64,000 nt of DNA from JABMMZ01 sp040403495 (GTDB lineage Bacteria; Bacteroidota; Bacteroidia; NS11-12g; UBA955), in NCBI GenBank assembly GCA_040403495.1, contig JBBAKM010000008.1:37272-101271 (forward strand), written 5' to 3'. The notes below the pieces were generated by a model. That model made no database searches and was not told the origin of the DNA. It saw nothing but the letters and a program-made list of their open reading frames with translations. Positions 9,149 to 18,815 of this stretch are shown here, in pieces. A program made the translations under genes and the position numbers. Each line of letters begins with the position of its first letter. The first letter of the stretch is position 1.

Positions 9149-11469
9149 TATGATTTTACTTGGTGGAATAGTGAATAGATCATTGTTTTTAAATGGTCAG
9201 TACGTTTTTTTACTTTGTAATTGTCTCTTTGTACGTATACGACTTTACCCGTTTTTAAGTCAAATATGATTGAACTTAATTGAAGATTGTGTTCTGGAAG
9301 TACGGAAAGAATATAGGGAATAAACAAAGGATAAATAATAATTGAACCAATTAGAAATTCGGGCTCAATTGTTTCTCTGTATATTTTTTGTGTTATTCCA
9401 GAAAGCATTACATGGTTTGTGCCGTACTGTTCTTGAATCAAAGCAATGTTATTAGTATTATACATTACAGATTGTCCTTCATTGTTGTTAATCCATTCAG
9501 TCACCCATTCCATTAATTCAGAATATTGATTGATTAATTCAGTGTTTAACTGTTTTTTAGCAGACATATCAATAAAGTCGATATCGATGCCATTCAATTT
9601 AGCCATGTCTTTGTATAATTTAGCTAGAGCAATAGTGGTTTTTTCATTGTCCAATAAGTCTTCTTTACTGTTACCGTCTTTGTATGTGTACTTATCGTAA
9701 TTAGGATTTAGCAAAACCATTTTTTTAATTCCGCCTGTTTCACCAAATCGCTTAATATACCAACTACTTGTAGGGTCTTTTCTTTTGGAAAGATTATTAT
9801 TTTTGCTGTCATCGTCACTCACTGTATTGTACAATGAAAACTGTTCTCTTAGTGATTTAATAAATACACTGTCACTTAGGAGTTTAGAAAATCCAAGGAT
9901 ATTGCTACTGCTCAATTTGTTTGAACTTGAACTAGAGGTTGATTTGAACTCAGCAGCTGGAGAATCAGACTTTTTGTTTTTATCCTGATAAGCTTTAATG
10001 ATTTTCATCTTTTCTGTTTTGCTTAATGCCTCAAACTCAGGTTTTAATTTTAACTCTTCTAATGTAATACTCTCATCTATGTCTAGTTTTTTCTCAATAT
10101 TTAATGTTGTAGAATCTTTGATAATGTGAGCTGTAAAAGAAGTAGGAGTAGCTTGTGTTTGTTTGAACATTAAATACAATGACTGCTCAAACAAATGTTT
10201 GCTAAATGAATCGTTTTTGTTTGATTGTAAAGAGTTCCAAGCATTTCTTACATTGATTATAGATAAAGTATTTAAGTCAACATAAGTTAAAAATGCATTT
10301 ACTTTTTGAGTGACACCTTCTAAATCTTTGATGCTTTTTTCTTTGGAGTAAGTACTCGGTTCATCAAAAATTCGTTTGTTTGTTTGTCCATATAGGGCCA
10401 TTGCAGACATTTTGTGAGCAAAGGCAGTGTCTTTGTATTTTTTCTTGTATAAGTATGACAAATAATAAACGCGCTGATAGTTGCCATAGTTTAAATTAAT
10501 GAAAAACAACTCTACACGAGCTTGTTGTTGTATGGTTTTGAAATAATCTTCACCAAATAAATACAACGCATTGTTGTTGTTTTTTGATTTAGTGTAAAAA
10601 ATTTCTAATTCTGCTTTTCTCTTTTTGATATTTGGGTGACTCGATTCTTCATCATCTTCGTCTTCTTCAGCTGTAATTCTAGATTCAATTTTTGGTGCAG
10701 TGTAATCTAATTTGAAAAGACTGTCTTCAAAAATATTGGTCGACCAATCAATTTCATCATAGGGTAAATAAGAAAACAATAACATGTCAAAGGATGAAAT
10801 TGCAGCATTTTGAGCGTATTTTGTTTTGCTAAATAATTCAAAACCATCTTTATCGGCTTCCAATTCATCTTCTTTTGAATAATGGTAAGTTGCTTTTAGT
10901 CTGCTTTCTAAATCTAAGTTTTTAAAATCACCTTTGCCTTTCGAAATATCTTGTTGTCTTTTGTATTTTTGGATGCTATGTTTACTTTTATAGTGTGAAA
11001 TTTCATGACATAAAATGTAAGCCAATTGTGCCTCATTTTCAACCTGACTCAATAAACCAACGGTAACAAATACAATACCTTGGTCTGTGGCAAAAGCATT
11101 AACTGAACTTGATTTTAATACATAAAAACGAAGTTTCCCTGTTAAACTAGGGTCATTGGACATTATAGTATTGGCAACCTTGTTGACATAATCAGTTAAT
11201 ACATCCCCATAAAGGATTTTACCACTAAAAAGTATATTGTCTATTGAAAAGTTTGCATTGAACACAAACTCTTTTTCGGTTCTTTTAACTCTATTGCTTT
11301 TATTGCTTTTGTTGATTTTTTGATAATCAGCTTCTATTTTTTTGGAAGTTAATGATAAAAAGTCTTTTGGAATTAACCCCTGACATCTGAGAGGCTGATA
11401 AGAAATTTTTTGAGAGTAAGCGCTAAAACCATAAAAAATAAGGATAAAGCAAATAGATAAGTATTTCAT
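9148..11469 (-). CDS. Exported M48-family zinc metalloprotease with long C-terminal extension
   Basis: A signal peptide (MKYLSICFILIFYGFSAYSQ) leads into an M48 peptidase domain. The zinc motif HEISH lies at about residue 155, preceded by the AFATDQGIVFVTVGLL segment typical of the family. The third ligand is in ELEADKDGFELF at about residue 205. The family usually needs ~250-450 residues; here about 500 follow the catalytic region. They include a helical stretch, a Ser-rich linker (SSSSSNKLSSSN, about 505) and a C-terminal domain of unknown type. Homologues of this kind degrade or chaperone outer-membrane proteins (BepA-like) in the periplasm. It is coupled to the barrel-like gene downstream. 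Confidence 0.8.
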   Translation of the reverse strand: MKYLSICFILIFYGFSAYSQKISYQPLRCQGLIPKDFLSLTSKKIEADYQKINKSNKSNRVKRTEKEFVFNANFSIDNILFSGKILYGDVLTDYVNKVANTIMSNDPSLTGKLRFYVLKSSSVNAFATDQGIVFVTVGLLSQVENEAQLAYILCHEISHYKSKHSIQKYKRQQDISKGKGDFKNLDLESRLKATYHYSKEDELEADKDGFELFSKTKYAQNAAISSFDMLLFSYLPYDEIDWSTNIFEDSLFKLDYTAPKIESRITAEEDEDDEESSHPNIKKRKAELEIFYTKSKNNNNALYLFGEDYFKTIQQQARVELFFINLNYGNYQRVYYLSYLYKKKYKDTAFAHKMSAMALYGQTNKRIFDEPSTYSKEKSIKDLEGVTQKVNAFLTYVDLNTLSIINVRNAWNSLQSNKNDSFSKHLFEQSLYLMFKQTQATPTSFTAHIIKDSTTLNIEKKLDIDESITLEELKLKPEFEALSKTEKMKIIKAYQDKNKKSDSPAAEFKSTSSSSSNKLSSSNILGFSKLLSDSVFIKSLREQFSLYNTVSDDDSKNNNLSKRKDPTSSWYIKRFGETGGIKKMVLLNPNYDKYTYKDGNSKEDLLDNEKTTIALAKLYKDMAKLNGIDIDFIDMSAKKQLNTELINQYSELMEWVTEWINNNEGQSVMYNTNNIALIQEQYGTNHVMLSGITQKIYRETIEPEFLIGSIIIYPLFIPYILSVLPEHNLQLSSIIFDLKTGKVVYVQRDNYKVKKRTDHLKTMIYSLFHQVKS

Positions 11470-11555
11470 TAGATGTTGAATTGCAAAGAAAATGTAATTT
11501 GTTTATTTGAACAATAGTTTTTTTATTAAGATTTGGATTGAAATGTAAATTAATC

Positions 11556-11563
11556 TAATTTTG
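11556..11563 (+). promoter_or_regulatory. Bacteroidota-type promoter for the thioredoxin-like gene
   Basis: A perfect -7 element TAATTTTG (TAnnTTTG consensus) has TTTG at 11532-11535 as -33 element, 20 bp upstream. The TTG inside the -7 box is a spurious upstream start for the following gene. Confidence 0.6.
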
Positions 11564-11578
11564 AAAACCTATTTTGAT

Positions 11579-12085
11579 ATGAAAATAAAAACAAACCTTA
11601 TTATTTCATTGGTTTTGGCTATTGTAGCTACTTTTTTTATTGTAAAATTCATGAAAAACAATGCAACTTCTGCCCCTGAAAATCCTTTTTTTTCTTCAAA
11701 TTTAATTGATTTGGAGGGAAATACCTTTGAACCGAATCAACTTAAAAAGTCTGTTTTTGTGGTTTCTTATTTTCAAACTTGGTGTAGCGATTGTGTCAAA
11801 GAACAACCTGAATTATTGAAATTGGAAAACCATTTTAAAGGGCAAAATTTTAAAGTGTTAATGGTCAGTGATGAACCTATTGAACTAATTACAAAGTTTA
11901 AGGAAAAATTTCAATCTCAACTTAGTTTTTATCAACTTCAAGTTCCTATAAAATCCATTGGAATTTCAAGATTTCCAACTACTTATCTTATTGATAAAAA
12001 TGGGGTTGTACAAGAAGTAAAAGTTGAAGGTATCAATTGGTACACCCCTGAAATTATTGAGAAAGTGTCTCAATTGCTTAAATAG
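11579..12085 (+). CDS. Membrane-anchored thioredoxin-like protein (TlpA/ResA type)
   Basis: I start it at the ATG at 11579 (168 residues), because a longer TTG-start version would begin inside the promoter -7 box. Residues 1-24 form one membrane anchor (LIISLVLAIVATFFIVKF). The thioredoxin fold contains a WCSDC active site at about 68-72 and the cis-proline segment SRFPTTYLI. Proteins of this type reduce or repair periplasmic disulfides, often during cytochrome c maturation, which would suit the haem proteins nearby, but no direct link is visible. It stands alone, convergent with fmt. Confidence 0.82.
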   Translation: MKIKTNLIISLVLAIVATFFIVKFMKNNATSAPENPFFSSNLIDLEGNTFEPNQLKKSVFVVSYFQTWCSDCVKEQPELLKLENHFKGQNFKVLMVSDEPIELITKFKEKFQSQLSFYQLQVPIKSIGISRFPTTYLIDKNGVVQEVKVEGINWYTPEIIEKVSQLLK

Positions 12086-12112
12086 ATAATTGGAGATTAA
12101 TAATTCGATTCC

Positions 12113-13042
12113 TTACATTTTCAAACCATTTATAAAATCTGCAGTTGACATTCTTTTTTTGCCTTCTAATTGTAAATCAATGATTTTTATTTGAACGTCG
12201 GAACAATGTGCTATAAACTCTTTATTTGAATTGATTTCCAACAGACCTATTTCGGTCGATTTATTGTTTAAAATCTCAACTTTAAAAAGTTTTAACTTTT
12301 TATCATTCCAAGTGGTATAAGCGCCAGGATAGGGAGACAATCCTCTCACTTGATTGAAAATTTGTGTTGCAGTTTTATGCCAATCAATTTTGCAATGTTC
12401 TTCGAATATTTTGGGTGCATGAGGGAATTCTCCTGATTCTTGCTGTGTTAATTGAAGATTTCCACTGCAAATCATATCAAGACTTTTACAAACTAATTCA
12501 GCCCCTTGATTCATCAATCGTTCATATAGTTCACCCACAGTTTCATTGGGTAATATTTCTGTTTTTTCTCTTAATATTAAATCACCGGTGTCTATTTTAT
12601 GTTTAAGGAAAAAAGTAGTAACCCCTGTGCTTTTTTCGCCATTAATTATTGCCCAATTGATAGGCGCTGCACCCCTGTAATTAGGCAAGTAACTTGCGTG
12701 AAGATTAAAAGTTCCCATAGGAGGCATATTCCAAACAATTTCAGGAAGCATTCTAAAGGCAATAACAATTTGAATGTCCGCATTTAGGGAGTTCAGTTCA
12801 TTGATAAATGCTTCTGATTTTAAGTTGCTTGGTTGCAGAACAGGCAGTTCGAGTTTCAAAGCAGCTTTTTTTACCGCAGACATTTGCAGTTGATACCCTC
12901 TACCAGCGGGTTTGTCTGGCGCAGTAACAACCGCTACAATATTGTACCCACTTTCAATGGTTTTTTTTAATGAGCAAACTGCAAAATCGGGAGTACCAAA
13001 AAAAACAATCTTCAAATCCTTTTTAGAAATTCGTTGTATCAC
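12113..13042 (-). CDS. fmt: Methionyl-tRNA formyltransferase
   Basis: This 309-residue protein has the normal length for Fmt. The N-terminal formyltransferase domain begins KIVFFGTPDFAV; the catalytic core FNLHASYLPNYRGAAP supplies the conserved Asn and His, and IDTGDL holds the catalytic Asp. The C-terminal tRNA-binding domain follows from about residue 205 (VRGLSPYPGAYTTW). It transfers formyl from 10-formyl-tetrahydrofolate to the initiator Met-tRNA in the cytoplasm. It stands alone on the minus strand; def is not adjacent. Confidence 0.95.
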   Translation of the reverse strand: MIQRISKKDLKIVFFGTPDFAVCSLKKTIESGYNIVAVVTAPDKPAGRGYQLQMSAVKKAALKLELPVLQPSNLKSEAFINELNSLNADIQIVIAFRMLPEIVWNMPPMGTFNLHASYLPNYRGAAPINWAIINGEKSTGVTTFFLKHKIDTGDLILREKTEILPNETVGELYERLMNQGAELVCKSLDMICSGNLQLTQQESGEFPHAPKIFEEHCKIDWHKTATQIFNQVRGLSPYPGAYTTWNDKKLKLFKVEILNNKSTEIGLLEINSNKEFIAHCSDVQIKIIDLQLEGKKRMSTADFINGLKM

Positions 13043-13155
13043 ATTGCAAAACTAATAGTTTTTAACGGAAGCTTAATGATTCTTTAAACAAATTGAAATT
13101 CTTTACTATTATTTAAAAAAATAGATTATAATTGCATGATATATACATACATAAT

Positions 13156-14067
13156 ATGAAATTAACATTTACCATTTTATTCGCATTATTGATTGGGGGA
13201 ATTGTAAAAGCACAAACAGAATACACATTGACCCACTCAACTGGTACTTACACTGAATTAACCACAGGCACAAATATCAATAAAGTATGGGATTTTGAAG
13301 ACGCTATGATAAAGTTGCCTTTTAAGTTCAAATACTTTAAAAAAGATTTTGATACTATTTATGTGACTATGCAAAGTGCTTTTTTCTCAAGACCAGGGTT
13401 GAATTATGACAATATATTTTATGGTTCTTTTAATTATTTCGCTGAGAATGATGATCCCAATTTATCTCCAGTATCATACGCAATTACGGGAACTGCACCC
13501 AACAGAATATTAAAGGTGCAATTTAAGAATATAAAAGCCGAAGTAATAGACATCGGGGAAGAATTTACAGCCAATTATCAAATGTGGTTTTATGAAACAA
13601 GTAATAAATTTCAATTTCATTTTGGTCCGAATGTAAACACCGATTTAAATCTAAATGAACACATTATGGGTTTTATTGATGTTGATAACAGTCCATATTT
13701 GGCGATTTCAGGAACAGCGAGTGAGCCTACATTAATAAGGGTAACCAGTGCTGCATCATTTAAGGGAATTTCAACCCATCCTGCCAATGGACAAATATAT
13801 ACTTTCAATCCAGAAGCACCTTCAACTTCAATTCAAGAAATAAACAAACCATATACCTTAACTTACAATGAAAATGGGATGACTATTAGTTCAAAATCGA
13901 AAATTGAAATTGAGGTTTTTGACTTAAATGGAAAGCTTGTTGCAAATCAAAACAATGATAACTTAAATTCATTCACAGTAAATGCGAATTTATTGCAAAG
14001 CGGTTTATACATTGTTCGTATAAAAGCAGAAGATGTGTCATTTAATGAAAAGTTAGTCGTTTATTAA
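13156..14067 (+). CDS. Secreted protein with T9SS type A sorting domain
   Basis: I start it at the ATG at 13156 (303 residues), which gives a clean signal peptide MKLTFTILFALLIGGIVKAQ; an upstream TTG lies in a promoter-like TATAATTG. The mature part is beta-rich with no recognised enzyme motif. The last ~75 residues form a type A sorting domain: YNENGMTISS, then IEVFDLNGKLV, then SGLYIVRIKAEDVSFNEKLVV. The domain predicts export through T9SS, removal of the tail by PorU and surface attachment or release. It sits alone between fmt and the act operon. Confidence 0.8.
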   Translation: MKLTFTILFALLIGGIVKAQTEYTLTHSTGTYTELTTGTNINKVWDFEDAMIKLPFKFKYFKKDFDTIYVTMQSAFFSRPGLNYDNIFYGSFNYFAENDDPNLSPVSYAITGTAPNRILKVQFKNIKAEVIDIGEEFTANYQMWFYETSNKFQFHFGPNVNTDLNLNEHIMGFIDVDNSPYLAISGTASEPTLIRVTSAASFKGISTHPANGQIYTFNPEAPSTSIQEINKPYTLTYNENGMTISSKSKIEIEVFDLNGKLVANQNNDNLNSFTVNANLLQSGLYIVRIKAEDVSFNEKLVVY

Positions 14068-14203
14068 TTTATTTTATCTAATTAGAAATTATCTATTATT
14101 TTATTTAACATATTGAATTTCATGTCGGTATAAGTATTATTTAGAATTATTTTAAATTGAATTATTTGTTAATAAATACTTTTTACATTGAGCGAAAGGG
14201 CAA

Positions 14204-14211
14204 TATATTTG
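14204..14211 (+). promoter_or_regulatory. Promoter -7 element of the act operon
   Basis: TATATTTG matches TAnnTTTG exactly and lies 42 bp before the actA ATG. A T-rich stretch around 14180-14184 is at -33 distance but lacks the G, so the -33 box is weak. Confidence 0.5.
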
Positions 14212-14253
14212 CGACTTAATTAGTAGTGTCATATTTCAGTCATAATTTATAAC

Positions 14254-15591
14254 ATGGTCAATCACCCATCAAAAAAAATCCTTAGAATTAAAACAATCAT
14301 TATTTCGATTGTATTGCTTCTTAATCTATCAATTTTTGCTCAAGATGGAGCACTTTCACCTGCAGCTGCAGAAGGCGAAACATTGTTTAAAGCAAATTGT
14401 GTGTCATGTCACGCAATGAATTCAAAGCAAGTTGGACCTGCATTACAAGGCGTTCACACCAGACGTTCTGAAGAATGGTTATTGAAATGGATTAAGAATA
14501 ACGAAAAATTTAGAGCAAGTGGCGATAAAGACGCTATAGCTATCTACAATGAATATGGTGGAGCAGCCATGAACTCATTCGAAAATTTGAGCGATGATCA
14601 AATCAAAAGTATCATCACTTATTTTAAAGAATGGACGCCGCCTGCACCGAAAGTTGCAGCAGGAGGTGAAGCAGCCGCTGAAACAACGTCATTCTACTCA
14701 AACAATACGTTGTATATATTATTGTTCTTAATCATTGTTTTAGTTATTCTATTGTATGTACTTAACAAAACAAAAAGAACATTAAAAAAATCAGTTGAAG
14801 AGGTTGAAGTTTCTAATGAAGATGCATCATCAGCGCCTTCTGAATTTCAAGAAAAATTAGCTTATTACAAGAAAAGAATAAACCCAACTATCTTCAAAAT
14901 GGCGGTAGGTACTGTTATTTTGGGTGGATTGGCAGCATACGGATTCTACTTTGGTGTAACAGAAGTAGGTGTTCAACAAGGTTATGCACCTGAACAACCA
15001 ATTAAATATTCTCACAAATTGCACGCAGGTGAATTGGCTATCGATTGTAAATACTGTCACTCTACTGCAGAATATTCAAAACAAGCAAGTGTACCAAGTG
15101 TAAATACTTGTATGAACTGTCACAAAGGTGTACAGTTGAGAGATAAATACAATGGTGAAATTTCTCCAGAAATTAAAAAAATATACACTGCAATGGATTA
15201 CGATCCTGACAAGCCAGCAGGTGAACAATACGGACCAAATCCAAAACCAATTCGTTGGGTTAGAATTCACAACTTGCCAGACCACGCATTCTTTAATCAC
15301 AGCATGCACGTAAGTACAGGCGTTTCTTGTCAAACATGTCACGGTCCGATTCAAGAAATGGAAGTGGTGGAACAATACTCTACACTTCAAATGGGATGGT
15401 GTATTAATTGTCACAGAGAGAGAAATGTAGATGTAGAAAATAATCCTTATTATGAAAAATTACATGCTAAAATTAAAGCGGAGAAAAATGATAAATCTTC
15501 TAACTACGGCAAGTACTTTACAAAAGACGGAAAAATCAATATTAAACCAGCAGACAACGGTGCACTTGAATGTTCAAAATGTCACTATTAA
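14254..15591 (+). CDS. actA: Alternative complex III multihaem cytochrome ActA, with N-terminal monohaem domain
   Basis: This 445-residue protein has six CXXCH haem sites: CVSCH at 49-53 in an N-terminal class I cytochrome domain behind a signal peptide, then CKYCH (265), CMNCH (286), CQTCH (359), CINCH (383) and CSKCH (440, ending two residues before the C-terminus). A membrane segment at about 150-170 (TLYILLFLIIVLVILLYVL) and another near 215-235 anchor the pentahaem part in the periplasm. The pentahaem half corresponds to ActA of alternative complex III, which receives electrons from quinol oxidation. The extra monohaem domain is fused in front. It is the first gene of a six-gene operon. 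Confidence 0.93.
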   Translation: MVNHPSKKILRIKTIIISIVLLLNLSIFAQDGALSPAAAEGETLFKANCVSCHAMNSKQVGPALQGVHTRRSEEWLLKWIKNNEKFRASGDKDAIAIYNEYGGAAMNSFENLSDDQIKSIITYFKEWTPPAPKVAAGGEAAAETTSFYSNNTLYILLFLIIVLVILLYVLNKTKRTLKKSVEEVEVSNEDASSAPSEFQEKLAYYKKRINPTIFKMAVGTVILGGLAAYGFYFGVTEVGVQQGYAPEQPIKYSHKLHAGELAIDCKYCHSTAEYSKQASVPSVNTCMNCHKGVQLRDKYNGEISPEIKKIYTAMDYDPDKPAGEQYGPNPKPIRWVRIHNLPDHAFFNHSMHVSTGVSCQTCHGPIQEMEVVEQYSTLQMGWCINCHRERNVDVENNPYYEKLHAKIKAEKNDKSSNYGKYFTKDGKINIKPADNGALECSKCHY

Positions 15592-15622
15592 TCAAAATTA
15601 ACAAAAAAGGCTAATCAATAAA

Positions 15623-18600
15623 ATGGCAAAAAAACAATTATACTGGAAAGGTGAAGATGAGCTATTAAAAACTAAAGAGTTTTTAGCATCTCAAAAAAAT
15701 GAATTCAGCGAAGCTTTACCTCTTGATGAAGTGTTTAGTGAAAATAACATGGGGCTAACAGCCAACAGAAGAGATTTCCTTAAGTTCTTCGGTTTTAGTG
15801 TTGCAGCAGTTTCTTTAGCAGCTTGTAACCCAACCCCTGTTCGTAATATCGTACCTTATTTAGTAAAACCAGAGGAAGTAACTCCAGGTGTAGCTAATTA
15901 CTATAACTCTATCTGTGGCGCTTGTTCAACAGCTTGCGGAACGACGGTAAAAACCCGTGAAGGTAGACCAATTAAAATGGATGGTAATGTTCTGTCTCCA
16001 ATCTCTAAAGGGGGATTGTGTGCAACAGGTCAAGCCTCAATTTTAAGTTTATATGATACAGAACGTTTGGATGGTCCAACACTTAAAGGGTCTCCAATCG
16101 AATGGGCTGATTTAGACAAAACTGTGGTTGAACAATTAACCCAAATGTCTGCTTCAGGTGCCAAAATTGCTTTGGTTTCTGGAACTATTCACAGTCCTTC
16201 AGGATTAGCACTTATTGAAGAGTTTAAAGCTAAATTTACTTCAACTACGCACATTACTTATGATGCAATTAGTTACTCTGGAATATTAACAGCTAACAAA
16301 AACTCATTCGGTAAACAAGTCATTCCATCTTACCATTTTGATAAAGCAAATGTTGTAGTAAGTTTTGGCGCAGATTTTTTAGGTACTTGGATTTCTCCAG
16401 TTGAATTTACAAAAGCATGGTCAGCAAAAAGAAAAGTTGAAGGTGCCGATAAAATTGTAAAAACTATTCAGTTTGAAAGTAATTTGTCAACCACTGGTTC
16501 AAATGCTGATTACAGATTCCCAATGAAATCTTCAAACGAAGCAGTTTACGTGGTTGCATTGCACAATGAATTGGCTCAAAAAGCAGGAATTCCTCAAATT
16601 GCAATGGCACAATCAGGTGAATTAGCGGGTGGTTCAATCAAACAAGCGGCTGAAGCTTTGTGGGCTGAAAAAGGAACTTCAATGGTTATTTCTGGTTCAA
16701 ACAATCCTTCAATCCAAACGGTAGTAAATGCGATTAACTTATTGTTAAATAACTATGGTTCTACCATTGATTTAGACAATCACTCTAACCAATTTAAAGG
16801 AATAGATTCTGATTTGTACCAATTGTCTAACGACATGCAAAATGGTGCCTATTCTGCGGTATTGTTTTGGAATGCTAATCCAGTTTATAACACGCCTTTC
16901 GCTTCACAATTTGTTGAAGGAATTAAAAAAGCTAAATTATCAGTTTCATTCTCAGGAACAGCTGATGAAACAGCTTCATTATGTCAATATATAGCACCTT
17001 CTAATCATTTCTTGGAATCTTGGAATGATGCAGAACCTAAAGCAGGTGTATTGCAACTAAGTCAACCAACAATCTCTCCAGTTTTCAAAACAAGACAAGC
17101 TGAAGAATCATTAATGAGTTGGGCTGCAATTTCTTTCGATAGCACTACAGATCCATTTGCTAAAAAAGGAATCTACTCTGAAAAATTAAATGCAGCACCT
17201 TTCTACTTGTATATCAAAAAAGTATGGGCTTCTAAAGGTGTAGCAACAGATGACGCTTTCAATAAAGCTCTTCACGATGGAGGTAAATTTGATTCAGTTG
17301 CTCAAGTGTCAACTGTTCCTTCATTCGCAGTTGCATTAAATTCTATCGTTTCAAGTTTAGAAACAAGCATAGGAAAAAAAGACCAAATTGATTTGATTTT
17401 GTATCAAAACATTTCTGTAAAAGATGGTCAATTAAGTAATAATCCTTGGATACAAGAAACACCAGATCCAATCAGTAAAGTGACTTGGGACAATTATGTT
17501 TCTCTACCAAAAGCATTAGCAGAAAACAAAGGAATTAAAAACGGTGACTTAGTAAATGTTACTGTAGGAAAAAATTCATTGAAAGCGATGCCAGTGTTTG
17601 TTCAACCAGGACAAAGTAACATGACTATCGGTCTTGCCGTTGGTTATGGTAGAAAAGGTAAAATTGGTGAAAAAGGTGAATTTGATTCAATCGGAAAAAA
17701 TGCATATTTATTTGTAAATACATCTGATTTTTCAAGAAACTATATCGTTAACGGTGTAACTATTGAGAAAATTGATGGTGCTTACGAATTAGCGCAAACT
17801 CAAACTCACCATTCTATTGAAGGTCGTGCAATTGTTAAAGAAACAACATTTGGTGAATACAAAAAAGACCCAACTGCTGGTAACAATCAACCTCAACCGC
17901 ATTTATATACACTATGGGAAACTAAGGATTACAAGAAAGATGGAGCGCCTAATCACCATTGGGCTATGTCTATCGACTTGAATGCTTGTACAGGTTGTTC
18001 AGCTTGTGTAGTAAGTTGTAGTATCGAAAACAACGTTCCTGTTGTTGGTCGTGCTGAGGTTAGAAGAAGAAGAGAAATGCACTGGATAAGAATCGACAGA
18101 TACTTTGCATTCGAAGATAAAAAAGGTTTGGTAGATAAAAACAACTCTCAATTTGAAGGTGCATTTATTACCAAAGAAAAAGGTTTAGCTATTGCTGATG
18201 AAAAAGCAGTAGGTTCTCAGTTTGAACATTGGGAAAATGTTAAAGTGGTTCACCAACCAATGATGTGTCAACATTGTGGTCAGGCTCCATGCGAAACAGT
18301 TTGTCCAGTTTTAGCAACTACACACTCAACTGAAGGTTTAAACCAAATGACTTACAACAGATGTATTGGTACTAAATATTGTGCAAACAACTGTCCATAC
18401 AAAGTAAGACGTTTCAACTGGTTTAGATACAACGATAACGATAAGTTTGATTTCCATTTCAATAATGATTTGGGTAAAATGGTTATCAATCCAGATGTTA
18501 CAGTTAGAACAAGAGGGGTTATGGAAAAATGTAGTATGTGTGTTCAAAACATTCAAGCTGGTAAAGTAAAAGCGAAAAGAGAAAAAAGAGCTTTAACAGA

Positions 18601-18796
18601 TGGTGAAGTTAAAACAGCCTGTCAAAAAGCTTGTCCTGCAAATGCTATCGTATTTGGTGACGTAAATGATCCAAACAGTGAAGTTCACAAGTTATTCAAA
18701 AACGAACGTTCATACAGAGTATTAGAAGAGTTAAATACACAAACTGCGGTTAAATATTTAACTAAAGTAAGAGATATCCAAAACAATAACGCATAA
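15623..18796 (+). CDS. actB: Alternative complex III iron-sulfur/molybdopterin-like subunit ActB
   Basis: This 1057-residue fusion is typical of ActB. An internal Tat-type signal sits at residues 45-65 (NRRDFLKFFG). The large N-terminal part resembles molybdopterin oxidoreductases (CGACSTACG near 95); in this family it is thought to carry no molybdenum cofactor. The C-terminal ~280 residues are a four-cluster ferredoxin domain: CTGCSACVVSC, CQHCGQAPCETVCP, CIGTKYCANNCP, and CSMCVQNI with CQKACP. It faces the periplasm and passes electrons towards ActA/ActE. It starts 31 bp after actA. Confidence 0.95.
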   Translation: MAKKQLYWKGEDELLKTKEFLASQKNEFSEALPLDEVFSENNMGLTANRRDFLKFFGFSVAAVSLAACNPTPVRNIVPYLVKPEEVTPGVANYYNSICGACSTACGTTVKTREGRPIKMDGNVLSPISKGGLCATGQASILSLYDTERLDGPTLKGSPIEWADLDKTVVEQLTQMSASGAKIALVSGTIHSPSGLALIEEFKAKFTSTTHITYDAISYSGILTANKNSFGKQVIPSYHFDKANVVVSFGADFLGTWISPVEFTKAWSAKRKVEGADKIVKTIQFESNLSTTGSNADYRFPMKSSNEAVYVVALHNELAQKAGIPQIAMAQSGELAGGSIKQAAEALWAEKGTSMVISGSNNPSIQTVVNAINLLLNNYGSTIDLDNHSNQFKGIDSDLYQLSNDMQNGAYSAVLFWNANPVYNTPFASQFVEGIKKAKLSVSFSGTADETASLCQYIAPSNHFLESWNDAEPKAGVLQLSQPTISPVFKTRQAEESLMSWAAISFDSTTDPFAKKGIYSEKLNAAPFYLYIKKVWASKGVATDDAFNKALHDGGKFDSVAQVSTVPSFAVALNSIVSSLETSIGKKDQIDLILYQNISVKDGQLSNNPWIQETPDPISKVTWDNYVSLPKALAENKGIKNGDLVNVTVGKNSLKAMPVFVQPGQSNMTIGLAVGYGRKGKIGEKGEFDSIGKNAYLFVNTSDFSRNYIVNGVTIEKIDGAYELAQTQTHHSIEGRAIVKETTFGEYKKDPTAGNNQPQPHLYTLWETKDYKKDGAPNHHWAMSIDLNACTGCSACVVSCSIENNVPVVGRAEVRRRREMHWIRIDRYFAFEDKKGLVDKNNSQFEGAFITKEKGLAIADEKAVGSQFEHWENVKVVHQPMMCQHCGQAPCETVCPVLATTHSTEGLNQMTYNRCIGTKYCANNCPYKVRRFNWFRYNDNDKFDFHFNNDLGKMVINPDVTVRTRGVMEKCSMCVQNIQAGKVKAKREKRALTDGEVKTACQKACPANAIVFGDVNDPNSEVHKLFKNERSYRVLEELNTQTAVKYLTKVRDIQNNNA

Positions 18797-18815
18797 TTCA
18801 TAATAATAAACAGAA

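Noticed and set aside
15076..15414. 112-residue antisense ORF within actA
   Set aside because: It is a reverse-frame shadow of haem-motif codons (its His/Cys/Val-rich composition follows from them), with no supporting context.
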